51,612 bases of DNA from Candidatus Omnitrophota bacterium (lineage in GTDB: Bacteria > Omnitrophota > Gorgyraeia > B26-G9), in the NCBI GenBank assembly GCA_018817165.1, contig JAHITY010000059.1:1-51612 (forward strand), written 5' to 3'. The translations under genes and the position numbers were made by a program. The notes below the pieces were generated by a model. The model was not told the DNA's origin and searched no databases. It worked only from the letters and a program-made list of their open reading frames with translations. Positions within the stretch are counted from its first letter, which is position 1, and each line of letters opens with the position of its first letter. Of the stretch, positions 15,318 through 24,093 are shown piece by piece.

Positions 15318-18300
15318 TTAGCCTTGTGATGCTGTTGTCAACATAAATCCATTAAGATCATAATAGAAAGTTGTTGCCAAACCATTAGAAGCATTTTTAG
15401 TTTCTTTCTGTCTACCACTGGCATCAAAATATGTTGTAGCGGTAACTGTACCTTCATTATAAGCAACAGATTTACTCAAAAATCCATTACCATCATAAGA
15501 ATACTTCGCTTGCAAGGCACCTTGAGTAAAACCATCTGTTACGTTTCCAACCATCAAGTATGACTCTGTCTGTTGTCCATATTTATTAAAGAATGTTGTA
15601 GTTGTCTGTGCCGCACTCCATACTCCTGTTAACTCTTCCATTTCGGAATAACTGGTCGTAGATGCTAAGAAGCCTTGATCAGAATATGAATATTTCTGAA
15701 CAACCGCACTTCCTTCAGCAGGTCCACCCGGTACATGATTCCAAACCTCATTAGGTCTAGAATAAGCATCATAATTAATATGGCTCACCAAACCACCTTC
15801 TCGCCCATAAGTATTGGTACGATCGATACCCCCATAAATATTATATGTATTGTCCTGGTTTTTGAATCCGCCACTGGCAATCGAACCATCATCATTAACT
15901 GTATAGTTGGCAATACCGCCTTCAGATCCAGGTACAAACATATAACTCGTTGATGTTGTCCCATCCTGTTTCTCAAATGTATAAGCATTTCCTGCTTCAT
16001 ACAGCTGATAAGTCGCCGTTGCTTTTGAGAAAACATCAAAAGTTGTATATGAAGTTTTCACACCATTGTTAAAGTTTACTGTCTGAGCTAATTGACCTTT
16101 ATCATTGTAGAAGTATTGAGTTGTTGCTACTCCTTTGTAGTTAAGCGACTCAGTTGGTCTGCCAGTATTATCATATTTCAGAGTTCCAGTAACCGCTTTA
16201 TCTTCACCATAGTTAACAGTTTTATCAATAAAACCGTTTCTGGTGTAGTAATTCTTCGATGTCTGAATTCCCAGCTGATTATATGTCATTTCCGGACGTC
16301 CGTATTTATTGTATACGCTGGTTCCGGTATATACTGAAACATCATCACCAGTAGCAGTTTGAGCTTTATCCGCACCTGTATCCATTGAATACATTACTGC
16401 TCCAGTTACAAACCCGGTATTCGATGATCCAGCAAATTCCGATTTTCCATCCCATTCTGTACTATAAACAAATCTCTGCGACAATGATTCGACATTGTTA
16501 TATACTGAATAAGATTCTACAGGTCTGCTCTTAGCATCATATGTCGTATAGCCAACTACTTGATAAATACCATGCTGAGTTTCTCCCGCAGCATTAGTAA
16601 CATCAACAGCCCATTCTCCAGTAGCAGCAGAATCTTCTTGAAAAGCAAGGTTTATCGATTTAGTCATAAATCCAGCATCATTGTACTCAAAACTGCTTAC
16701 AGTATAACCTTCCGCATTGGTAGTATGGGTTTGTTTTCCATAATCATTGTAATAGGTTGTACCAGTTACCGGACCTTTTAATTCAGTACCACCATCACCA
16801 TAAGATGTACTAGATGCCAGAAAACCATTAGCATTATACTGAAAATCCTGAACAACCGCATTTCTTTCATTATAAGCTGCTACAGGTCTGCCATATTCAT
16901 TGAATACGGTTTTTCCTGTATATGTATTATTAATCCCATAATTGCTTGTCTGACTCATAAATCCCGCGCGAGAATATGCAAATGCTGTTGTCTTCTCACC
17001 CAGTTCATTATAGGATTTTTCCTGCTGCCCATATTTATTAAATGTTGTATATCCAGAAACCTCATTATTATCACCATAACTGACCGTAGCAGTCAAAAAT
17101 CCAGTATTAGCTGCCTGACCAACTAATCCGATAGTACTTGTTTCACTCGAAGAATTTGTATTGTATATGAAATCCTGGACTTTTGTGGCTGTTCCGGATT
17201 CAGAAACAGTATAAGAACCAACGGGCCTTCCCGCGCCATTATATGCGGTGTATCCAGTTAGCACTTCATTATTACCATAACTGTTTGCCTGAGTCATAAA
17301 GCCTTGTGCATCATATGCATAATCAGCTATTTTTGAGCCAACTTCATTAGTCTGATTAACAGCCTTACCATAAGCATCATATGTTGTTAATCCGGTAAAA
17401 GTCGGAGCCATTACTCCATCTTGTACAGTTGGTTCACCATAAGTTTTGCTTGACTCCATGGATCCGGTAAAGCTATTGTAATTAAAATCCTGAACTAAAG
17501 CGCCACGACTATTATAACTTGTCTCTGGACGACCCAGATCATTAAATACAGTCTTTCCGGTGCTAGCCTTATCTAAACCATAGTTTAAAGCTGAATCCAT
17601 AAAACCTTGACTTGAATACTTATACTTTGTTGTTGTTTCACCAAATTCATTCATCGAAGTAAGCTGTCTGCCGTATTTGTCAAATTGTGTGGTACCGGTT
17701 TCAACTCCATCTTTTCCATAGTTTGTTGTGCTAGTCAAGAATCCTTGCGCTGTATCATAATTATAAGTTTGAACTAAAGCTCCTTGACCTTCTCCTTGTG
17801 TATCCCAATAACACTGATAAGACTCTGTTGGACGAGAATGGTCATCAAACATCGTATATCCAGTTACCGCATAAAAACCATGCTCAGTTGTTCCATTTAA
17901 AGTATCGGCTGAATCATTTAGATTATTATGAGTAACATCAACCGCAAAATCTCCAGCGGCAGCACCATCCTGAACAAATGCCAATGATGTTGTTTTGGTC
18001 ATAAAGCCTTGTGAGTCATAGTCATATGAGGAAACAGTAATCCCCATATCATTTTCGCCTCTCAGCGCTTTACCATAACCGTCATATACTGTTTTTCCAG
18101 TCATAGCCTGATTTTCACCATAACTCGTACTTGACGCTAGGAATCCAAAGTCATTATACTCAAATGTTTGAGTTAATCCTTTTAAACCAGAGCCACTTCC
18201 TGCCATATTAAAAGCTTCAGTTGGACGACCCATTTTATTAAATATAGTTTTTCCAGTATATGCGCCATCAAGACCATAGTTATTGGTCTGTTTAAGGAAC

Positions 18301-21300
18301 CCTTGATTTGAATATGCATATTTAGAAACAACCGAACCTGAATCATTATAAGTTGTTTGCTGTCTGCCATAATCATCAAATGTTGTATATCCATTATCAA
18401 CCTCATTGCGTCCAAAGTTATTAGTCTGGACCATGAAACCATTTTCATATTCATATTCTTGAACTTTTGCAGACTGTTCGCCATTAGTTCCGTCATTATA
18501 AACAGAATATGTCGCAACTGGTTTTGATTTTTCATTAAATTCCGTATATCCAGTCCTTACTGTATTTACTGTGGACACTCCATCAACAGTGGTAAGCATA
18601 ATATTACCATTTTCATCTGTTTGAGCACCATAGGACTCAGACATGGTCATAAAACCGCGTTCATTATAAACATACTGCTGAGTAACTATGCCTTCTGCAT
18701 TTTCTACAGAAGTAGCTTTACCATATTTGTCATATTCTGTTTTACCAGTATATGTCGGCATATATTTAGCCGTTCCATCTGTATATGTTGTTTTATTAAA
18801 GGTACTTAAATCAGTTCTATCGATATCACCATCTGAATCATAATCAAAACCTGCACTATAATTAGCATCTCCGGCAACAGAGTTAAAAGCAGCACTGAAA
18901 GCCGTTGAGCCGTTAAAAGAAGCTTCGAACATTGATTGGTCAGTTGCATCAATAGCCCCGTCATCATTAAAATCAAAATCAGTGGAATAAAGTTTATCTC
19001 CTCTGACCGATCCCACAGCAGCAGAAAATTTGTCTAATCTAGCAACATCGATCACAGTTGCCTCTCCCCAAGTCTGACTTGACTCAAGAAAACCGTCATC
19101 GCCATAAACAAATGTCTGAGTTACACCTTTTAAATACGGCTGCCAAGCTGGATTATCCAGATCTTCTGCAGTCAAACCAGCTGAAAGAGCAGCAACCAAA
19201 TCATCAGGAAGCTTTGTTGCCGCAGAACCATAACTATTATAAGCAGCAACTGGTCTTGAATAATTATCAAAAACAGTTACGCCTGTAACTTTTTTATTCT
19301 TTCCATAGGAAATTGTACTCGAAAGGAATCCTTCTGCCGAATAGTTATATTTTTGAAGTACTTGATCGGTTTCTCCAAGAGCTTCATCACCTTTAAAATA
19401 ACTTACATTTTGACGGCCATAACTATCAAACGTGGTATATCCAGTAACCGCCTGCTGATCTTTATTTGCGCCGCTGGTAGTAATTACCCCATCACCATTT
19501 GAATCATAGAAGTCACCAAAAGTACTTGTTTTCTGCACAAAATTAGAAAATTTTGTTACCGAAACATCAACAGTAATTGCTCGACCATTAGCATCTACTT
19601 CCCCAGTAGCTTGTTTCTCAGTTTCTTGATAAGCATAAGAAAACTCCTGAGTTTTTGCAGTCTGAATGCCCAAACTTGCCCCATTTTCATCAAATTTCTC
19701 ATACATTGAAAAAGAAGCCATTGGTTTGCCATCTCCGCCAAAAACAGTATAGCCTGTTACTGAAGGAAGATTAACTGTTGGCAGATCCAGATCACCCGCA
19801 GGACGATCAGCGGCATTAGAAAGCTGCGCAACTGACCAACTGGTTACACTCTCCTGTGCTGTTCCCGCTGCATTATAGGCCATAGCCCCGCCAAATTCAG
19901 AAATCTGAACTTTGTACGCGGAAATAGCTGCTTCAGAATTACCATCTTTTTCCAAAGACTGACCAAGCATATGATATGCAGTACCCACACTATTGATTAA
20001 ATATTCATTACCGCCTTTTGCTCCGTCACTAAACCACATAATTATTGTTAATGCGATTTTTTCAGTTAGATCAGTATTACCGGAATTAGCGGCAGTAAAC
20101 ATTGCAGTAACAAAAGCCCCGTCACTAAGATTTCCACCAGTAGCAGCCATTGCATCTGCAGTATAAGAGTCATCCCACAATGCCAAAATTGCTTCCTGAT
20201 CAGCCATAGTTGAGGCAATAGAACCATTAACGCCTTCAGCTGCACTCATTGTAAAACTTTGCACAAGCATACCACATTCATCATAAACATATTTTTGCAC
20301 AGAACTATCTTCATGATTATAAACATCAGTTGGCTTGCCTTTATCATTATAAAGCGTATATCCTGTTGTTACTCCATTTTCTCCTTTATTAAGCGTTTTA
20401 GTTAAGAAGCCATCTTCACTATAAACAAACATCTGGCTGTCTGAACCCTGCCCATTTGTCGCAACAGTTGGTCTACTATAACGGTCAAAATTTGTAGTCC
20501 CATTAACTTTACCGCCAAATCCATAACTAACAGTTTGCGCAAGGAATCCATTTTTATTATATTTATATGATTGTTGTTTTTCCATTATAGCTTGTTTTGC
20601 ATCAGTTGTTGCAATCGCGTTTCCATCACTATCATAACCGGAAATCAAATCACCATTGTCATTACGCACTAAAGCATATACTGCTTCTGGTCTGCCTTTT
20701 TTATCATAAGCAGTTATCGAAGTTGTAATATATTGGAAATCGCCATTTACATCTAAAATTGCTTGGCCATAATTTGCATCATTTTCATTAGTATTTCTAA
20801 TAATACCCAGAGAATAAGTATTTGCTAATACGCCATTTTCCTTATATGCATATTCCTGAATTTTAACTTTATTGCCGCCATCACCTAACTGCCAAACCTC
20901 ATTAGGACGACCTTGACCATCAAAAAGCGTCATCGAAGTTCTTTCCTGGTAGCCCAGAGAATTGATTGCGCCCAAAGAAAATGTCTGTTGCAAAAATCCA
21001 TGATCATTATACTCATATTCCTGAATTTTAACGCCTTCTTGATTGTATGTTCCGGAAACCTGTCCGAATTCATTATAATCTGTCCATCCAGTAATAACAC
21101 TTTCCGCGCCCAGATTAGTAATTGAACTAATCCGATTAGCAGAATCATAATTATAAGCTCCGATTGGAACCAAATTAGCGACTACTGCCTCTCCGGTTGC
21201 AGGATCAATAACTTCATTACCATCAGCATCAACCAAATTAATAACATCATAAATTGTAGTGTAATATCCATTACTTACAGTAGTGATTTGATTTGATATT

Positions 21301-22106
21301 ACATCAGTAACTGAAACTAAAATCCCGCCAGTATCATACTGAAATGTTTTAGTAATTGTACCTTCAAGATTTGTTACGTAAGAAGGACGAATACCATCTT
21401 GTTCAAAATGAGTGGTATTGCCATTTTGATCAGTAAAGGTACTCAACATACCCTTTGAATTATAGGTATAATCACCAACCTGAACCGCGGTTCCATCCAT
21501 ATTGGTATACATAATATAATCAGGACGTTGTTTGCTATCATATACGGTTTTATTGCCCCATTGATCAGTAGAACTGACCATTATCTCAACATTATTTTTA
21601 TCCAAACCATATTCATAAGTAATTGTGCCCTGAGCAGCAGTTGATAAAATCTGCCCATATTGACTATATGACCTTGTTTCAACAAGTGCACCATTATCAT
21701 TGTAAAGCTTAACAGTTGCCCCATCCAGCTCATATTTATAAGTTAAACTTTCTCCAGTTTCATCATTTTTAACTTTAATAGTTGCTCCGTTTAAAGAATA
21801 GGTTACTTCGGTATACCCTTCTGAGGTTTTACTAACTTGAGCGGAAGCTCCCTCTCCAGAGTAAATATAAAGATCCCCATTGGAAGTGGTAATTACCCTT
21901 GGTGGAGGTGCTACTTGCTGAGTCAGATCACCAGATTCACTTTGCACCGCAATCTGATCGCCAAATACCCCATTAACTACCTCTGGGGACATCAGCATGT
22001 CTTCCATTGCATTTACATCAAAAGCAAAAGCAAGATTCATAGTGGTCACATTAACGATAAAACAAACTAATAATAAATAACAATAAATACGAATATATTT
22101 GTTCAT
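15318..22106 (-). CDS. Giant exported YD-like repeat protein (2262 residues)
   Basis: No specific function can be named. A signal peptide (about residues 1-28, ending LAFA) is followed by some 30 degenerate YD/Rhs-like units. The consensus is roughly TGYTTFD.YGRP...YN..G plus VQ.Y.Y...GFL..T.SYG, about 44 residues each. Units form a higher-order set of four recurring types (GRQ, GRP, YGKA and SRPVESY variants). There are two inserts: an alanine-rich, helical, TPR-like segment near residues 620-770, and a dockerin/EF-hand-like pair near residues 1025-1100 (DFDFNDDGAIDATD and GFDYDSDGDIDRTD), which would bind calcium. The C-terminus stops inside a unit (FYYDLNGFMLTTASQG), with no Rhs core motif and no toxin tip. 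ATG 22106 has AAAGGAGCACAGTC upstream. A c-di-GMP riboswitch precedes the gene. An adhesin or matrix role is inference. Confidence 0.85.
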   Translation of the reverse strand: MNKYIRIYCYLLLVCFIVNVTTMNLAFAFDVNAMEDMLMSPEVVNGVFGDQIAVQSESGDLTQQVAPPPRVITTSNGDLYIYSGEGASAQVSKTSEGYTEVTYSLNGATIKVKNDETGESLTYKYELDGATVKLYNDNGALVETRSYSQYGQILSTAAQGTITYEYGLDKNNVEIMVSSTDQWGNKTVYDSKQRPDYIMYTNMDGTAVQVGDYTYNSKGMLSTFTDQNGNTTHFEQDGIRPSYVTNLEGTITKTFQYDTGGILVSVTDVISNQITTVSNGYYTTIYDVINLVDADGNEVIDPATGEAVVANLVPIGAYNYDSANRISSITNLGAESVITGWTDYNEFGQVSGTYNQEGVKIQEYEYNDHGFLQQTFSLGAINSLGYQERTSMTLFDGQGRPNEVWQLGDGGNKVKIQEYAYKENGVLANTYSLGIIRNTNENDANYGQAILDVNGDFQYITTSITAYDKKGRPEAVYALVRNDNGDLISGYDSDGNAIATTDAKQAIMEKQQSYKYNKNGFLAQTVSYGFGGKVNGTTNFDRYSRPTVATNGQGSDSQMFVYSEDGFLTKTLNKGENGVTTGYTLYNDKGKPTDVYNHEDSSVQKYVYDECGMLVQSFTMSAAEGVNGSIASTMADQEAILALWDDSYTADAMAATGGNLSDGAFVTAMFTAANSGNTDLTEKIALTIIMWFSDGAKGGNEYLINSVGTAYHMLGQSLEKDGNSEAAISAYKVQISEFGGAMAYNAAGTAQESVTSWSVAQLSNAADRPAGDLDLPTVNLPSVTGYTVFGGDGKPMASFSMYEKFDENGASLGIQTAKTQEFSYAYQETEKQATGEVDANGRAITVDVSVTKFSNFVQKTSTFGDFYDSNGDGVITTSGANKDQQAVTGYTTFDSYGRQNVSYFKGDEALGETDQVLQKYNYSAEGFLSSTISYGKNKKVTGVTVFDNYSRPVAAYNSYGSAATKLPDDLVAALSAGLTAEDLDNPAWQPYLKGVTQTFVYGDDGFLESSQTWGEATVIDVARLDKFSAAVGSVRGDKLYSTDFDFNDDGAIDATDQSMFEASFNGSTAFSAAFNSVAGDANYSAGFDYDSDGDIDRTDLSTFNKTTYTDGTAKYMPTYTGKTEYDKYGKATSVENAEGIVTQQYVYNERGFMTMSESYGAQTDENGNIMLTTVDGVSTVNTVRTGYTEFNEKSKPVATYSVYNDGTNGEQSAKVQEYEYENGFMVQTNNFGRNEVDNGYTTFDDYGRQQTTYNDSGSVVSKYAYSNQGFLKQTNNYGLDGAYTGKTIFNKMGRPTEAFNMAGSGSGLKGLTQTFEYNDFGFLASSTSYGENQAMTGKTVYDGYGKALRGENDMGITVSSYDYDSQGFMTKTTSLAFVQDGAAAGDFAVDVTHNNLNDSADTLNGTTEHGFYAVTGYTMFDDHSRPTESYQCYWDTQGEGQGALVQTYNYDTAQGFLTSTTNYGKDGVETGTTQFDKYGRQLTSMNEFGETTTKYKYSSQGFMDSALNYGLDKASTGKTVFNDLGRPETSYNSRGALVQDFNYNSFTGSMESSKTYGEPTVQDGVMAPTFTGLTTYDAYGKAVNQTNEVGSKIADYAYDAQGFMTQANSYGNNEVLTGYTAYNGAGRPVGSYTVSESGTATKVQDFIYNTNSSSETSTIGLVGQAANTGFLTATVSYGDNNEVSGYTTFNKYGQQEKSYNELGEKTTAFAYSRAGFMSQTSNYGINNTYTGKTVFNEYGRPVAAYNERNAVVQDFQYNANGFLASSTSYGDGGTELKGPVTGTTYYNDYGKQTHTTNAEGYTVSSFEYNDAGFMTKSINLAFQEDSAATGEWAVDVTNAAGETQHGIYQVVGYTTYDAKSRPVESYSVYNNVESLSQRFVYSTEWDGKSEFAGSSNTGFVTGAVMYSMDTGADKAQTATGDDVSVYTGTSVYNKYGRPEMTYNQLGIQTSKNYYTRNGFIDKTVNYGEDKAVTGTLKYDNTGRPTESLNYKGVATTQYFYNDKGQLAQTVNFNNGVKTSYTTFDVFSKATATYQLYEAGNAYTFEKQDGTTSTSYMFVPGSEGGIANYTVNDDGSIASGGFKNQDNTYNIYGGIDRTNTYGREGGLVSHINYDAYSRPNEVWNHVPGGPAEGSAVVQKYSYSDQGFLASTTSYSEMEELTGVWSAAQTTTTFFNKYGQQTESYLMVGNVTDGFTQGALQAKYSYDGNGFLSKSVAYNEGTVTATTYFDASGRQKETKNASNGLATTFYYDLNGFMLTTASQG

Positions 22107-22133
22107 GACTGTGCTCCTTTCTTAATTTTATAA

Positions 22134-22217
22134 TTAAAATTCTAAATAAAAATACTGATAAAAAAAATTAAATAATATCATATGATTAAATAATAATATC
22201 GTAAAATTTCTAGCCAT
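22134..22217 (-). CDS. Possible 27-residue leader ORF between riboswitch and giant gene
   Basis: A strong AGGAGGAAGG lies about 10 nt before ATG 22217, which opens a 27-codon frame (MARNFTILLFNHMILFNF...). It ends 28 nt before the giant gene's ATG. The product would be short and hydrophobic. The good ribosome site is the only support; it could be a leader peptide, or the SD may simply be unused. Confidence 0.2.
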   Translation of the reverse strand: MARNFTILLFNHMILFNFFYQYFYLEF

Positions 22218-22277
22218 TCGCCAGCCTTCCTCCTTTCAAACTTATTTTAAAACAAAATAATAGCCAAACTGCTTTAT

Positions 22278-22458
22278 TTTCGGCAGCTCGGCAGTCATAG
22301 CTTATTTTCGCGTTATCGATGCGCTAGGCGATCATTGCTTCAGCTTTAGACCCGTAGCTTTGCACATATACCATTCATTTTATTCAGGTACATGGCCCTA
22401 AACTATTCGTTACACTCAAGTTCAGGGGTCCTCATCTTTCAATGAGTTTGCCTTTTCG
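22278..22458 (-). ncRNA. c-di-GMP-I (GEMM) riboswitch with a 64-nt insertion
   Basis: Read on the minus strand, the aptamer has the GEMM-I landmarks in order: AAAAGGCAAACTCATT-GAAA-GATGAGGAC (GNRA-capped helix), GCAAAGCTACGGGTCTAAAGC (conserved GCAAAGC and the receptor strand), and AAGCTATGACTGCCGAGCTGCCGAAAA (3' strand). Clostridial examples share nearly these words. Between GAGGAC and GCAAAGC, which normally join directly, 64 nt are inserted. The insert (22364-22427) forms two adjacent 32-nt hairpins, CCCTGAACT...AGTTTAGGG and CCATGTACC...GGTATATG. The aptamer ends about 170 nt before the giant gene. An AT-only hairpin (TTATTTT/AAAATAA) just before a strong SD may be part of the switch; no clear terminator is visible. 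Confidence 0.85.
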
Positions 22459-22478
22459 GATTACTCCAAAAAACTAAC

Positions 22479-22507
22479 TTTATACTTATGAAAAGCCTTT
22501 AATTAAA
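22479..22507 (-). promoter_or_regulatory. Candidate promoter for the riboswitch and giant gene
   Basis: TTTAAT and TATAAA are separated by 17 nt on the minus strand, with the -10 about 20 nt upstream of the aptamer. The -35 is weak; placement in front of the riboswitch is the main support. Confidence 0.4.
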
Positions 22508-22859
22508 CTTAAAAATAATTCTCATCTTACAGGCAATTCATATAGAATTTCAGAGCATTCATTTGCGGATAGAATTTGGCTTTTAATTAGCGGACTATTT
22601 TCCGAGGATAATGAATTCGTATTTGAATATAATAGTGTTACAGATATAAATATTTTATCTTGTTCCCTCGACGAAACAATCCAATCACGCTTGCCCTTGC
22701 CATACACAAATTGAGGCTCTTTTACCTCAATTAAAATATACCATAGATTTAAAATTTTTGCAAATTTATTAGAATAAATTAATTTGCCACAACATTTTGT
22801 TTATTTCAAACCATTTTTTTAGTTTTTTCCGATTAAATTTTCACTCAAAAATGCTAATC
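22508..22859. other. AT-rich gap between apgM and the riboswitch promoter
   Basis: I find no convincing gene here. A 61-codon minus ORF (22522-22707) lacks a ribosome site and family resemblance. A small hairpin AATTGAGG-N8-CCTCAATT lies at 22709-22732 without a U-tract; it may mark the end of the apgM transcript. Confidence 0.4.
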
Positions 22860-24086
22860 TTAAATCCGCTCCTGCTTTATAAAGCAGTCCATCAGCTCAT
22901 ATCCATTGGCAAAGACAAATTCGCTCTTTTTAGCTTCATTTTCATTATACAAGCAAATCTCGTCTTTTTCTATTCCGCTGCCATACATTAACAAGCAAAC
23001 AGGATCTGAAGTATGGGTTTTCAATGCCACAGGGGTTGGATGATCCGGCAAAATCATCAAACGATAATCTTTTACATCCTTCAGACCAGCTAAAACAGTT
23101 CCCAGAACTAATTTATCAAAACTCTCAATTGCTGAAATCTTCGCCCTGGCATCGCCATTATGGCCTGCCTCATCCGGAGCTTCAACATGAATAAACACAA
23201 AATCATCTTTTTCCAAAGCTTTTAACGCGTACCTTGCTTTCGCCTCATAATCCGTATCATAATAACCGGTTGCCCCAGGAACATAAATTGCCTCTAAACC
23301 AGCGGCACAACCAATGCCTTTGATCAAATCAACCGCAGAAATAACCGCTCCTGATAAACCATATTTTTCCTTAAATGAAGGCAAATCTACTTTTTTACCC
23401 TGACCCCACAGCCAAATCATATTTGCCGGGCTTTCATTTAAATCGCGACGGACTTGATTAATTTCATGCAAATCCAGGATTTCTCTGGCCTTTAGCATAA
23501 TATCATTGATAAATCCGGCTTTCTTCTTATCCAACATATATTTTTCAATTTTCTGCCCCATAATATCATGCGGTGGATAACACCTCACTTTACACAGATC
23601 ATGGTTTACATCTTTAATTATCATCAAATGCCGATAACTGACCCCTGGGTAAAATACAATACCTTCTTTTTTAAAATGCTTATTCAGCACTTTTATGAGA
23701 ACTTGCGCTTCCTTTGTAGTAATATGCCCGGCACTATAATCAACTAAATAGCCATTACCTTCGGTAATAAAATTACAACGAAAAGCAACTTCATCAGCTT
23801 TAAGCTCAATGCCTAAGTGAGTCGCTTCCAGCGGCGCTCTTCCCGAAAAATATTTGTTCGGGTCATAGCCAAAAATTGCCAGATTAGCCACATCGCTTCC
23901 TGGGATCATGCCTTCTGGAACAAAAGAAGCTTGTCCGATTTTGCCATCTTTGGCCAGTAGATCCATATTCGGTGTCCGGGCAACCTCCAGAGGAGTTCTG
24001 CCTCCCAGCTCTGCTAAAGGATAATCCGCCATACCATCAGGAACCATAACTATGTATTTCATTTTTTTTGACATTTTTGAATTCAA
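22860..24086 (-). CDS. apgM: Cofactor-independent phosphoglycerate mutase, archaeal type (possible alternative homoserine kinase)
   Basis: The 408-residue protein belongs to the alkaline-phosphatase superfamily. It opens with YIVMVPDGMADYPLAELGGRTPLEVARTPNMD (metal-binding Asp), has SDVANLAIFGYDP with the nucleophile-region Ser, GRAPLEA, HVEAPDEAGHNGD (metal His/Asp), and LPDHPTPVALKTHTSDPV. As ApgM it would interconvert 2- and 3-phosphoglycerate. However, it lies 7 bp after thrC in a hom-thrC run that lacks thrB. In several bacteria such a family member is thought to supply homoserine kinase activity, so threonine synthesis is an equally plausible role. The start could be Met9 (MKYIVMV) rather than Met1. 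Confidence 0.9.
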   Translation of the reverse strand: MNSKMSKKMKYIVMVPDGMADYPLAELGGRTPLEVARTPNMDLLAKDGKIGQASFVPEGMIPGSDVANLAIFGYDPNKYFSGRAPLEATHLGIELKADEVAFRCNFITEGNGYLVDYSAGHITTKEAQVLIKVLNKHFKKEGIVFYPGVSYRHLMIIKDVNHDLCKVRCYPPHDIMGQKIEKYMLDKKKAGFINDIMLKAREILDLHEINQVRRDLNESPANMIWLWGQGKKVDLPSFKEKYGLSGAVISAVDLIKGIGCAAGLEAIYVPGATGYYDTDYEAKARYALKALEKDDFVFIHVEAPDEAGHNGDARAKISAIESFDKLVLGTVLAGLKDVKDYRLMILPDHPTPVALKTHTSDPVCLLMYGSGIEKDEICLYNENEAKKSEFVFANGYELMDCFIKQERI

Positions 24087-24093
24087 CTTGTTT

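Noticed and set aside
15318-22106. Rhs/contact-dependent toxin interpretation of the giant gene.
   Set aside because: There is no DPxGL core, no variable C-terminal tip and no adjacent small immunity gene; the gene ends in a repeat unit followed by a hairpin.
22522-22707. 61-codon minus-strand ORF.
   Set aside because: No ribosome site, no family resemblance and no coding-like context; it overlaps the region just upstream of the riboswitch promoter.
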